Shown here piece by piece: positions 1 through 5,405 of a DNA stretch of 5,590 bases. Each line of letters begins with the position of its first letter. Position 1 is the first letter of the stretch. Under the pieces are notes generated by a model. The model saw only the letters and a program-made list of their open reading frames with translations, had not been told where the DNA came from and made no database searches. A program made the position numbers and the translations under genes. This DNA comes from an uncultured Bdellovibrio sp. (GTDB lineage Bacteria; Bdellovibrionota; Bdellovibrionia; Bdellovibrionales; Bdellovibrionaceae), in assembly GCA_946482355.1 (NCBI GenBank), contig CAMLRE010000166.1, positions 1-5,590 of the forward strand, written 5' to 3'.

Positions 1-745
1 TCTCAACAGTTAACTCTTCTTCTTCCCAACCACGTTTCATAGCCATGTATCTGTGAGAAGCTTTTTCTTCTAATAAATTCTTAACTGAATCGCTGTAGTC
101 TTTCGTGTACATTTCATATTTTGAATTTGGCTTAAGACCTTTAGCTGCTTTCGCGCCAACTTTACCTTTTTCAAAATAATTCTGAACAACTTTTTCACGT
201 AACGAAGCTTCATTGGCAATTTTCTCAACGATAATATCTTGAGCACCTTTTAAAGCGTCATCGTAAGTTACGATCTTCGCATCTGGATTTAAGAAAGACT
301 TCGCTTTCACTTCCATAGTCGTTGCATCTTTAGCTAGGCCATGACCCATGTCCCAGATCCAGTTTGCTAACGGCTCTAAACCAGCATCGCGCGCCACAGT
401 GGCTTTTGTTTTTTTCTTTTTCTTGAATGGTTTGTAGATCTCTTCAAGTTCGTTAAGATCCCAAGAAAGATTGATACGCTTTTCTAATTCCGGCGTTAAG
501 TTTTTTTGCTCGCCGATTTCTTTAACTAAGAACGCTTTACGCTTAACGATTTCTTGGTAAGTTTCATTCGCTTCGATAACTGCGCGAATTTGAACTTCGT
601 CTAAGTTACCAGTTTTCTCTTTACGGTAACGAGCGATGAACGGAACTGTTCCGCCCTCAGCTGTTAATTCTAAAACTGCGGCTGCAGATTTCAAAGGAAC
701 GGCAGGAACGAAACGAGTTAAATACTGACCTAACATTTGATCCAT
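1..745 (-). CDS. tex: Tex family RNA-binding transcription accessory protein, N-terminal part (C-terminus outside window)
   Basis: The gene reads leftward from ATG at 743-745 and is open to the window edge, giving 248 codons; full Tex proteins are usually about 750-780 residues, so only the N-terminal third is present. Diagnostic stretches seen in translation are EGGTVPFIARYRKEKTGNLD near residues 29-48, the basic IYKPFKKKKKTKATVARDAG segment followed by LEPLANWI, then GAQDIIVEKIANEASLRE, and ASHRYMAMKRGWEE near the edge, which fits the start of the YqgF-like nuclease-fold region. The S1 RNA-binding domain would lie outside the window. Tex proteins bind nucleic acid and act with RNA polymerase in the cytoplasm; their exact role is unsettled. 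The start is backed by AGAGG six bases upstream. The gene follows infA by 73 bp on the same strand with no terminator, so co-transcription is likely. Identity is confident; function here is from the family. Confidence 0.93.
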   Translation of the reverse strand, partial: MDQMLGQYLTRFVPAVPLKSAAAVLELTAEGGTVPFIARYRKEKTGNLDEVQIRAVIEANETYQEIVKRKAFLVKEIGEQKNLTPELEKRINLSWDLNELEEIYKPFKKKKKTKATVARDAGLEPLANWIWDMGHGLAKDATTMEVKAKSFLNPDAKIVTYDDALKGAQDIIVEKIANEASLREKVVQNYFEKGKVGAKAAKGLKPNSKYEMYTKDYSDSVKNLLEEKASHRYMAMKRGWEEEELTVE

Positions 746-764
746 AAAAAACCTCTGTGACTAT

Positions 765-788
765 TTATTCTGTAATTATTCTGTAATT
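765..788. repeat. 11-bp tandem duplication in the infA-tex gap
   Basis: The unit ATTCTGTAATT occurs twice head to tail (767-777 and 778-788), and period-11 identity extends two bases further left to 765. It lies 20-45 bases upstream of the tex start, in a very AT-rich spacer. One helical turn of spacing would put both copies on the same DNA face, so a protein site is possible, but a slippage duplication in AT-rich DNA explains it equally well. I found no convincing promoter in this spacer; the best -35-like element (TTCTCA on the minus strand) lacks a good -10 partner. Confidence 0.75.
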
Positions 789-818
789 TTGTGAGAATTT
801 ATTCTTGTTTGAATTAAA

Positions 819-1040
819 TTATTTGTGACGGTACATGATTAGGCCGTGAGTTGGATCGTACGGAGAAACCCCTACGCTCACACGGTCACCAACAACGATA
901 CGGATATTGAATCTACGCATTTTTCCGCAAAGTTTGGCGTTAACTACTACTTTGTTGGTCTCAAGCTCGACCTTGTAAAGGCCGCCAGCCAGAGCATCAA
1001 CTACTTTTCCATCCAATTGTACTAAATCATCTTTTGCCAT
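819..1040 (-). CDS. infA: Translation initiation factor IF-1
   Basis: This 73-residue protein matches the usual IF-1 length of about 72. It has the S1/OB-fold signature throughout: an MAKDDLVQLDGKV start, KVELETNKVV in the second strand region, CGKMRRFNIRIVVGDRVSV with the conserved GKMR and IR..GD motifs, and SPYDPTHGLIMYRHK at the end. IF-1 occupies the ribosomal A site during initiation and helps IF-2 and IF-3 select the start codon. The gene begins 12 bp after the stop of the upstream H1-like gene and precedes tex, so the three probably form one operon. There is no AGGAGG-like sequence before the ATG; the 12-base gap instead reads GATATCTCCTGC on the coding strand. Translation may therefore depend on ribosomes finishing the gene upstream, which is inference. 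Confidence 0.96.
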   Translation of the reverse strand: MAKDDLVQLDGKVVDALAGGLYKVELETNKVVVNAKLCGKMRRFNIRIVVGDRVSVGVSPYDPTHGLIMYRHK

Positions 1041-1052
1041 GCAGGAGATATC

Positions 1053-1649
1053 TTAAGAGGCCTTATAGTTACTAATCAACATCTTTATTCCGTTTTCAAA
1101 CAGAACTTCGAGACGATTATTTTCGTTGCTTAAAACAAAACCCCACCCTAAGACTTTGTGTTGAAGTGGCTTAAGAGCGTCAAAACTATCTGTCATTTTG
1201 TAAGCGGCGGCTTTATCTTTTCCGTGACGTTTAAATAACTCCTGCCATTTTGCTTTTTCGTCAGCAGCATTTCCACGTTCAATTTTGATTGGTTTAATTT
1301 TAGCGTTTTTTTCCGCAGCCACTTTTGCAGCGTTAATATTAGCCATTTCTTCTTTGGCTTTTTCGATTAATAAATCACCTTGATCTTTAGGATCGGCAGA
1401 AGCTTTGTCTGTTTTTTCAGATCCTTTTTTTGTCATTAGAGCTGGTTTAGCAGCTTTAGGCTCTGGAGTTGATTTCGCTGCAGCTTTTGCAGGCTTAGCT
1501 GGGGCTGCTGCTTTTGCAGGAGCGGCTTTCGTAGCTTTCGCTGCAGGTTTTGCCGGAGGAGCCTTTTTGGCTGGGGCTGCCGGTTTTTTTGCTGCTACTT
1601 TTGCTACAGGTTTTGCTGCCTTTTTTGGTGCAGTTGCTTTTTTAGCCAT
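1053..1649 (-). CDS. Histone H1-like Lys/Ala/Pro-rich protein with UvrD-CTD-like C-terminal module
   Basis: The protein has 198 residues in three parts. Residues 1-70 are almost only K, A and P in irregular AKPAAK-type repeats, like bacterial H1-like and AlgP-type DNA-binding tails. Residues 71-130 are a charged linker. Residues 131-198 look globular: LQHKVLGWGFVLSNENNRLE then VLFENGIKMLISNY. This last stretch resembles, from memory, the C-terminal Tudor-like domain of UvrD/PcrA helicases (H.KFGEG....RLQV.F...GIKWL...Y), which contacts RNA polymerase. The tail suggests nonspecific nucleic acid binding in the nucleoid; the C-terminal module suggests a tether to transcription or repair, which is inference. 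The start ATG has GGAG eight bases upstream. It is first in a probable operon with infA and tex. Low-complexity tails make homology searches unreliable, so the gene name is left blank. Confidence 0.85.
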   Translation of the reverse strand: MAKKATAPKKAAKPVAKVAAKKPAAPAKKAPPAKPAAKATKAAPAKAAAPAKPAKAAAKSTPEPKAAKPALMTKKGSEKTDKASADPKDQGDLLIEKAKEEMANINAAKVAAEKNAKIKPIKIERGNAADEKAKWQELFKRHGKDKAAAYKMTDSFDALKPLQHKVLGWGFVLSNENNRLEVLFENGIKMLISNYKAS

Positions 1650-1699
1650 TACTCAATCTCCATGAAAAATAATGTCTTATTTATTTAATCAACTATTTA

Positions 1700-1727
1700 T
1701 GTATATCTTGCGCCATGTCTCGGACAA
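1700..1727 (-). promoter_or_regulatory. Candidate sigma-70 promoter for the H1-like/infA/tex operon
   Basis: On the minus strand TTGTCC (1722-1727, 4/6 to consensus) is followed after 16 bp by TATACA (1700-1705, 4/6). Transcription would start near 1693, leaving a leader of about 43 bases that contains the GGAG ribosome site. It is the best pair upstream of 1649. It interleaves with the candidate lpxD promoter read in the other direction. Confidence 0.45.
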
Positions 1728-1734
1728 GTAAAAT
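1708..1734 (+). promoter_or_regulatory. Weak candidate promoter for the lpxD-like gene
   Basis: TAAAAT at 1729-1734 matches the -10 consensus at 5 of 6 bases. The only -35-like element is TTGCGC at 1708-1713 (3 of 6), with a short 15-bp spacer. Start would be near 1741. A dyad AATGCT (1732-1737) / AGCATT (1754-1759) straddles this point and could be an operator or chance. Confidence is low because of the spacer. Confidence 0.3.
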
Positions 1735-1770
1735 GCTGTCTTTTCTGTTGCGAAGCATTACTCTAGGGGC

Positions 1771-2835
1771 ATGAATTCACAGGTAAACCAAATGTCGGTC
1801 GAAGCCTCGGCCATTACCGCTTCTTGTCCTTCACTAAAACTAGTGCAATCGCAATCAAATACCTTTACCCAAGTGGCTCCGCCACCTACGGCAACTGCGA
1901 CCAGCTTGGTTTTCGCCGGAACGGACGAACTTTTACAACAGGCCTTAAAACAAAACGCTTTAGGCTACATTATTCCAGAAAAGCTATTACCACAGGTTCA
2001 AAATGCCTTTGATAAAAGTAAATCTCTTTGGACAACGACAAATATTCATATGTCGATGGCCGAGGTGTTAAAACTTTTTAACGGCTACAAGCCAATGAAT
2101 ACAGGAATCCACCCACAGGCAGCGATTGATCCTTCGGCCCGCTTAGGAAAAAACGTGATCGTTGAGGCCTTTGCCGTGATCGGAAAAAACGTGGTTGTCG
2201 GCGATAACTGTATTATCGGGGCTCAATCAGTTTTAGAAAACGGTTCATCTGTCGGCGAAGGCAGCCATTTAGCAGCGCAAGTTTTCTTAGGCTATAATTG
2301 CCATATCGGAAAAAACTGCATCGTTGGCCCACAAAATGTATTTGGCTCTGATGGTTTTGGCTTTGTGACCGATAAACAAGGTAATCACCATAAAATTCCA
2401 CAAATCGGAAATGTGATCATCGAAGATAACTGTGAATTCGGCGCTTTATGTGCGATTGACCGTGCGGCCTTAACAGAAACGCGCATTCGCAAAGGTTCAA
2501 AATTTGATAACTTCATTCATATCGCTCACAACTGCGAAATCGGAGAAAATGCTCTGATCACGGCAGGTTTTGTTGTGGCGGGTTCAACTAAAATCGGTAA
2601 ACAATTTATCGCAGCCGGTGGCGCCGGAGTTTTAGGCCACTTAACAGTGGCTGACAATGTGGTTCTTACAGCCCGCACTGGCGTTGTAAGTTCAATCGAC
2701 AAACCAGGTGTTTATGGTGGCTACCCTCATCTGGAACAAAAAGAAAATTTAAAGATTATGATGTCACAACAAAGTCTGCCTAGAATACGCAGATCTGTGG
2801 CCAAGATCCTAAAACATTTAGGATTAGAAGAATAA
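1771..2835 (+). CDS. lpxD: LpxD-family UDP-3-O-acyl-glucosamine N-acyltransferase (probable paralogue)
   Basis: LpxD transfers a 3-hydroxyacyl chain from acyl carrier protein to the 2-amine of UDP-3-O-acyl-glucosamine, the third step of lipid A synthesis, in the cytoplasm. The 354-residue protein (E. coli LpxD has 341) has a left-handed beta-helix of hexapeptide repeats from about 112 to 305, the family stretch [20 protein letters not shown] at 191-210, [11 protein letters not shown] at 229-239, and the probable catalytic base His253 in IAHN (E. coli His239). His290 in LGHLTV matches a second conserved His. Residues 320-354 form the usual C-terminal helical tail. The N-terminal domain is unusual: residues 1-44 are S/T/Q/P-rich, and the uridine-contact pattern F..N..Y reads F48, T51, L54. 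ATG 1771 has AGGGG only one base away, whereas Met8 (ATG 1792) has AGG eight bases upstream and may be the true start. Not next to fabZ/lpxA here, so perhaps a second copy with altered specificity. Confidence 0.85.
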   Translation: MNSQVNQMSVEASAITASCPSLKLVQSQSNTFTQVAPPPTATATSLVFAGTDELLQQALKQNALGYIIPEKLLPQVQNAFDKSKSLWTTTNIHMSMAEVLKLFNGYKPMNTGIHPQAAIDPSARLGKNVIVEAFAVIGKNVVVGDNCIIGAQSVLENGSSVGEGSHLAAQVFLGYNCHIGKNCIVGPQNVFGSDGFGFVTDKQGNHHKIPQIGNVIIEDNCEFGALCAIDRAALTETRIRKGSKFDNFIHIAHNCEIGENALITAGFVVAGSTKIGKQFIAAGGAGVLGHLTVADNVVLTARTGVVSSIDKPGVYGGYPHLEQKENLKIMMSQQSLPRIRRSVAKILKHLGLEE

Positions 2836-2856
2836 CAACACGGCAGGAGGTATACG

Positions 2857-3228
2857 ATGCCATACGAAATTTATAAAATTCTTCACTTAACAGGAATCTT
2901 TTTACTGACCTCAGGTTTAGTAGGAATGCTAGTTCTAGCGTGGACCGGGCACCAAATCGCCGGCAAAGTGAAGACCTTCGCGTTTGTTACTCATGGTGTA
3001 GGTATGCTGTTTATGTTAGTGAGCGGTTTTGGCTTACTGGCACGCATGGGCTTTATGCACGATCAAGGTTTACCATTTTGGATTTACGTAAAACTAACGA
3101 TCTGGTTAATCATGGGCGGAATCATCGCTTTAGTTAAAAGAAAAGGCGCCATCGGCTGGCCGCTTTATTTCCTTATGATGGCGATTTTTATTACTGCTGC
3201 TTACTTTGGTGTTTACAAGCCTTCTTAG
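2857..3228 (+). CDS. Small four-helix integral membrane protein, function unknown
   Basis: The product has 123 residues and is mostly hydrophobic. Helices are evident at about 7-30, 41-63, 74-94 and 100-119, with short polar links (GHQIAGKVK, MHDQGLPF, VKRKGAIG). Positive residues at 37-39 and 94-96 help set topology. TM1 begins YKILHLTGIFLLTSG and TM2 has THGVGMLFML, so His10 and His46 sit in or at the edge of the membrane. YK..H..G starts occur in small CopD/HemJ/DUF2269-like membrane families with heme or metal links, but I cannot assign it to one. A perfect AGGAGG (2845-2850) lies six bases before the ATG. The gene starts 21 bp after the lpxD-like stop and is probably co-transcribed, which suggests an envelope role by association only. 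Confidence 0.88.
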   Translation: MPYEIYKILHLTGIFLLTSGLVGMLVLAWTGHQIAGKVKTFAFVTHGVGMLFMLVSGFGLLARMGFMHDQGLPFWIYVKLTIWLIMGGIIALVKRKGAIGWPLYFLMMAIFITAAYFGVYKPS

Positions 3229-3316
3229 GCTTTGGGCGCTCTTTGGTTGATCTGCCTGCTTATTTTGATCTGCTTCCAGCAGACCTCTTCACTAAAGGTA
3301 GACCATTTTTCTAAAG

Positions 3317-3336
3317 GGCCGACTTTTTTGTCGGCC
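3317..3336. other. Perfect GC-rich hairpin without a U-tract
   Basis: GGCCGAC (3317-3323) and GTCGGCC (3330-3336) form a perfect 7-bp stem around a loop of six T. On neither strand is it followed by a T-run (TCGCCTTCG on plus, CTTTAG on minus), so it is not a standard intrinsic terminator. It lies 88 bp after the membrane-protein stop and could protect the 3' end of the mRNA or assist termination. GTCG 3330-3333 could instead pair with CGAC 3344-3347. Confidence 0.7.
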
Positions 3337-3412
3337 TCGCCTTCGACGGGGTTGGGTTAGCTGGTTCGGATTAATGGATTGTAGGGTTTAGGCTTTGAAA
3401 TTTTAATTTAAT

Positions 3413-3446
3413 AAAAAAGGCAGGGTTTTCACTCTGCCTTTTTTTT
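3413..3446. terminator. Bidirectional Rho-independent terminator
   Basis: A6 (3413-3418), GGCAG (3419-3423), a spacer, CTGCC (3434-3438) and T8 (3439-3446) form a terminator for both strands. The stem can extend through a G-T wobble plus two pairs to a TTTC loop, and the A and T runs can pair as well. On the plus strand it ends the lpxD-like/membrane-protein transcript; on the minus strand it ends the regulator/protease transcript, whose stop codon is about 20 bases away. Confidence 0.92.
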
Positions 3447-3467
3447 ATTTACGATTTGTTTTTCAAT

Positions 3468-4466
3468 TTAGTTTGGTAGGTTTGGGAGTTTGATGATTTT
3501 CCACCATTGCTCTTCGAATTGGCGCATGCTTAGTGATTGTGGGTCGTAGACCCAGGTGTCGATGCTTTTGTTCATGCGGAACTTAATTGTTAACTGGGCT
3601 GAATTGTTACGGATCTCAGTGTCGCTTTTCACCTTACAACGATTAGAAACATTACCTGTGATCTGAACATCTAAAGTTGTTTCGCTATCTTTGATTTTTT
3701 CCCAGTGAAGGTTGTGAAAAATTGAACCCTTTGGAGTTTTACCATTTATATTAATATCTGGTAACGGCAATAGCGGAATCGGAATTTTAAAACCTACACA
3801 CTCAATCTCAGCTTTATACTGGCGGCTGATATCAATAATGTCATTACCTACATATAATAAGACTTCAGGAAATGCTCCCGAAGCATCTTGATTTAAAACC
3901 GTCATCGAAATATCAGATCTCCAAGGTACTAACGGTGTTGAAATCAAATTCGACTGCAACAATAAAGAAACGCGAACGCCGATCAAATCTAATTCTTCAT
4001 GGCTGTAGTTACCGTAGTGATGACCAAACTCATGCACTAAAACAGCAACAGCTTCAGGAATACTCATAGCTTCATAAGCTCCGCTTTGATTTTTATTATA
4101 TAGCAGGTCAGCGTTAATCATAATCGCGCTACCCGGAGCACTTCCCGTTTTAGCTACGCGAACGTTGCCGTCGATAATAAATCTTCCTGGGTTGGCTCTT
4201 TCAGAAGAAAAAGATAATTGCGTTGAATTTTTATCGTGCGGTAATCCGTTATAAATTTTTTGTAAAATAAATTGTTGCGTTGGATTTAACTTACAAGTTT
4301 CTGAAACCAAGCAAAGCTTGATATAGTTTTCTAATTTTTCATACGCATAGATCACATTTTTTTCGGCTAAGCCACCGCCGTTATTAACGTGGTCACCGCC
4401 AGCAAAAACCGATTGAGTTGAAAGAACTGCGAAAAGAACTATAAGTTTTGTTAAAGTTGTTTTCAT
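3468..4466 (-). CDS. Secreted zinc metalloprotease-like protein with HEFGHH motif
   Basis: The 332-residue protein starts with a clear Sec signal peptide: basic MKTTLTK, a hydrophobic core, and a probable cut after SVFA, residue 22. The mature start GGDHVNNGGGLAEKN is a pattern I associate with Bdellovibrio secreted proteins. Residues 145-149 are HEFGH, a zincin active-site HExxH with two Zn-binding histidines and catalytic Glu146, in the helix context AVAVLVHEFGHHYG. Gly152 and His156 follow; His156 is one residue later than the third ligand of the metzincin pattern HExxHxxGxxH. Cysteines 52/58 and 223/277 could make two disulfides. The roughly 150-residue part after the active site is beta-rich and unrecognised. 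AGGGAG lies eight bases before the ATG, inside the end of the regulator gene, and the genes are 4 bp apart, so translational coupling is likely. Substrate unknown; no family is named. Confidence 0.82.
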   Translation of the reverse strand: MKTTLTKLIVLFAVLSTQSVFAGGDHVNNGGGLAEKNVIYAYEKLENYIKLCLVSETCKLNPTQQFILQKIYNGLPHDKNSTQLSFSSERANPGRFIIDGNVRVAKTGSAPGSAIMINADLLYNKNQSGAYEAMSIPEAVAVLVHEFGHHYGNYSHEELDLIGVRVSLLLQSNLISTPLVPWRSDISMTVLNQDASGAFPEVLLYVGNDIIDISRQYKAEIECVGFKIPIPLLPLPDININGKTPKGSIFHNLHWEKIKDSETTLDVQITGNVSNRCKVKSDTEIRNNSAQLTIKFRMNKSIDTWVYDPQSLSMRQFEEQWWKIIKLPNLPN

Positions 4467-4470
4467 TTTT

Positions 4471-5238
4471 TTATCTCCCTTGAGTGCCTTGAAGTTTCGT
4501 CAGCGGAAACATTTGAAAAGAAATCGTGTAAACTTCAGAGACTGGCCCTTCTTCTAACATTGCATCGATTTTATTTCGAGTTTTAATCAATAATTCAGTC
4601 GCACGTGGCAAATTTTCAGGGTTGATTGCCAGCGTCGTAGAGACAAATTGGCGCCGTTTTACGTCGTCATTGTGTAAAGATTTTTCGGCTAACCAAAGAT
4701 TTTCAGCATGGTATTTGCGAATAGCCATCGATGGAATGTTATTAGACGTTACCATTGGTTTAGATGTTCTCACCAGTTTACTTTCTTGTTTTTTAACAAG
4801 CTTTAATCTGAGTAAACGCTCTAGAGTTGCGGCCGCTTCTTCTGTCGTTATTCCAAGACGCTTCGCAATCCAGCTAGGCTTACCCGCCTGGTTTGCAGGA
4901 ATCTTTGCTAAATTTAATATAGCTAGATGTTTCCAATCGCCGATCAGACGAAACGTGTCTTCATCAACCAAGGTATGCTCATCAACTTCTAAATCTTTTT
5001 GATAGTTCTGTTTGTACTCAAGCCACACTTGCTCAAGTTCCATAGGTGATAACATCAATTTAACAGAGACTTTTTCTAAATTCGTTTTAGATAGACTGCG
5101 CTTATCCGCTAATACATCTGATAGAGTCGTAACTCCAATACCTAAATCACGAGCGAACGCACGTAGCGAATAGGCCGAGTTTCGCGTCTGGCGCTTCGTT
5201 AACTCCTGCAGAAGAAAAGTTTTAATTGTCATTTTCAT
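4471..5238 (-). CDS. TIGR02147-type transcriptional regulator
   Basis: Starting at ATG 5236-5238 the protein has 255 residues. Residues 23-60 form an Xre-like helix-turn-helix (SLRAFARDLGIGVTTLSDVL then a K/R-rich recognition end). Residues 97-150 look like a second, winged-helix domain (FRLIGDWKHLAILNLA, then WIAKRLGITTEEAAATLERL). Residues 196-247 carry the family tail: RQFVSTTLAINPENLP, then EVYTISFQMFPLTKL. TIGR02147 proteins are abundant in Bdellovibrio and Fibrobacter and few have known targets. The frame stays open upstream to 5388, but that extension would cover the promoter and palindrome and has unlike residues, so it was rejected; Met3 (5232) is a second possible start. No ribosome site is visible; the -10 TATAAC ends seven bases before the ATG, consistent with a leaderless mRNA. 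It is followed after 4 bp by the protease gene and faces away from the secreted-protein gene at 5406. Confidence 0.88.
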   Translation of the reverse strand: MKMTIKTFLLQELTKRQTRNSAYSLRAFARDLGIGVTTLSDVLADKRSLSKTNLEKVSVKLMLSPMELEQVWLEYKQNYQKDLEVDEHTLVDEDTFRLIGDWKHLAILNLAKIPANQAGKPSWIAKRLGITTEEAAATLERLLRLKLVKKQESKLVRTSKPMVTSNNIPSMAIRKYHAENLWLAEKSLHNDDVKRRQFVSTTLAINPENLPRATELLIKTRNKIDAMLEEGPVSEVYTISFQMFPLTKLQGTQGR

Positions 5239-5245
5239 AACTAGA

Positions 5246-5274
5246 GTTATAGACCTAGCGTGTAAAAAACGCAA
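5246..5274 (-). promoter_or_regulatory. Promoter of the regulator/protease operon
   Basis: On the minus strand TTGCGT (5269-5274, 3/6) and TATAAC (5246-5251, 5/6) are separated by exactly 17 bp. Counting six to seven bases from the -10 places the start at about 5238-5239, at or one base before the regulator ATG. This agrees with the missing Shine-Dalgarno. The weak -35 next to the palindrome would suit an activated or autoregulated promoter. Confidence 0.6.
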
Positions 5275-5279
5275 GCTAA

Positions 5280-5298
5280 TCGGGACATAGTGTCCCGA
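5280..5298. promoter_or_regulatory. Perfect 19-bp palindrome, candidate operator between divergent genes
   Basis: TCGGGACA (5280-5287), spacer TAG, TGTCCCGA (5291-5298): two 8-bp arms with no mismatch. Its centre (5289) lies about 50 bases upstream of the predicted regulator start and just outside its -35. On the other side it abuts TTGAAG (5300-5305), a possible -35 for the plus-strand gene. It is GC-rich in an AT-rich surround and has no T-run after it, so it looks like a dimer binding site rather than a terminator. The binding protein is most simply the adjacent regulator, by inference. Confidence 0.65.
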
Positions 5299-5349
5299 CT
5301 TGAAGGATCGGAACAGTAAGGCACTTACCCCCTCTAGACGGCAGGTAAA

Positions 5350-5405
5350 AAACCAAATATCTCTGGTTTCAACAAAAACAAACAACAAACCTTAAGGAGG
5401 TTTTT
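5350..5405 (+). promoter_or_regulatory. mRNA leader with small hairpin, A/C-only tract and full Shine-Dalgarno
   Basis: AAACCA (5350-5355) and TGGTTT (5364-5369) can form a 6-bp hairpin with an 8-base loop. Positions 5370-5391 are 22 bases made only of A and C in CAA-like runs, which cannot pair with themselves. TAAGGAGG (5393-5400) follows, five bases before the ATG at 5406. The layout suggests an unstructured, efficient ribosome landing site for a highly made protein. A clear -10/-35 pair for this gene was not found; TTGAAG 5300-5305 is only a possible -35 and has no good -10 partner. Confidence 0.6.

Larger units (their letters stand above)
3229..3467. other. Convergent intergenic region with hairpins and G-run tract
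   Basis: This 239-bp stretch separates the lpxD-linked membrane gene from the convergent protease gene and has no credible coding frame. It contains a TTGATCTGC direct repeat (3247-3255 and 3265-3273), of which the second copy feeds a small hairpin TCTGC/GCAGA (3269-3283). A GC-rich hairpin lies at 3317-3336, then a G-run-rich tract at 3348-3392, then the terminator at 3413-3446. No promoter was recognised, so a small RNA here is only a possibility. Confidence 0.6.

Noticed and set aside
401..425. A-rich run in tex (poly-lysine codons) with AAAAAAC, possible -1 frameshift site
   Set aside because: The heptamer is not in the phase needed for tandem slippage, and the frame is intact across conserved Tex residues on both sides.
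1647..1664. Four-codon upstream frame (M-E-I-E-stop) ending TAATG at the H1-like start, possible leader peptide
   Set aside because: It has no ribosome site of its own and its sequence is simply the GGAG ribosome site of the main gene.
1405..1665. Plus-strand open frame of 86 codons, Ala/Phe/Gly-rich and hydrophobic
   Set aside because: It is the antisense of the K/A/P repeats of the H1-like gene; the composition follows from that, and it has no ribosome site.
1824..2401. Short frames of 62 codons on both strands within lpxD
   Set aside because: They overlap the well-supported acyltransferase, and have no start signals or recognisable motifs.
4622..5002. Plus-strand open frame of 126 codons
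   Set aside because: It is fully antisense to the TIGR02147-type gene, whose domains are recognisable; no ribosome site or family match.
5321..5337. GGCAC followed by C/T-rich bases, reminiscent of a sigma-54 -24 element
   Set aside because: The required GC of the -12 element is missing at the right distance.
5239..5388. 50-codon N-terminal extension of the regulator frame
   Set aside because: It would place the 17-bp-spaced promoter and the perfect palindrome inside coding sequence, its residues do not resemble the family N-terminus, and MKMTIKTFLLQEL is the natural start.
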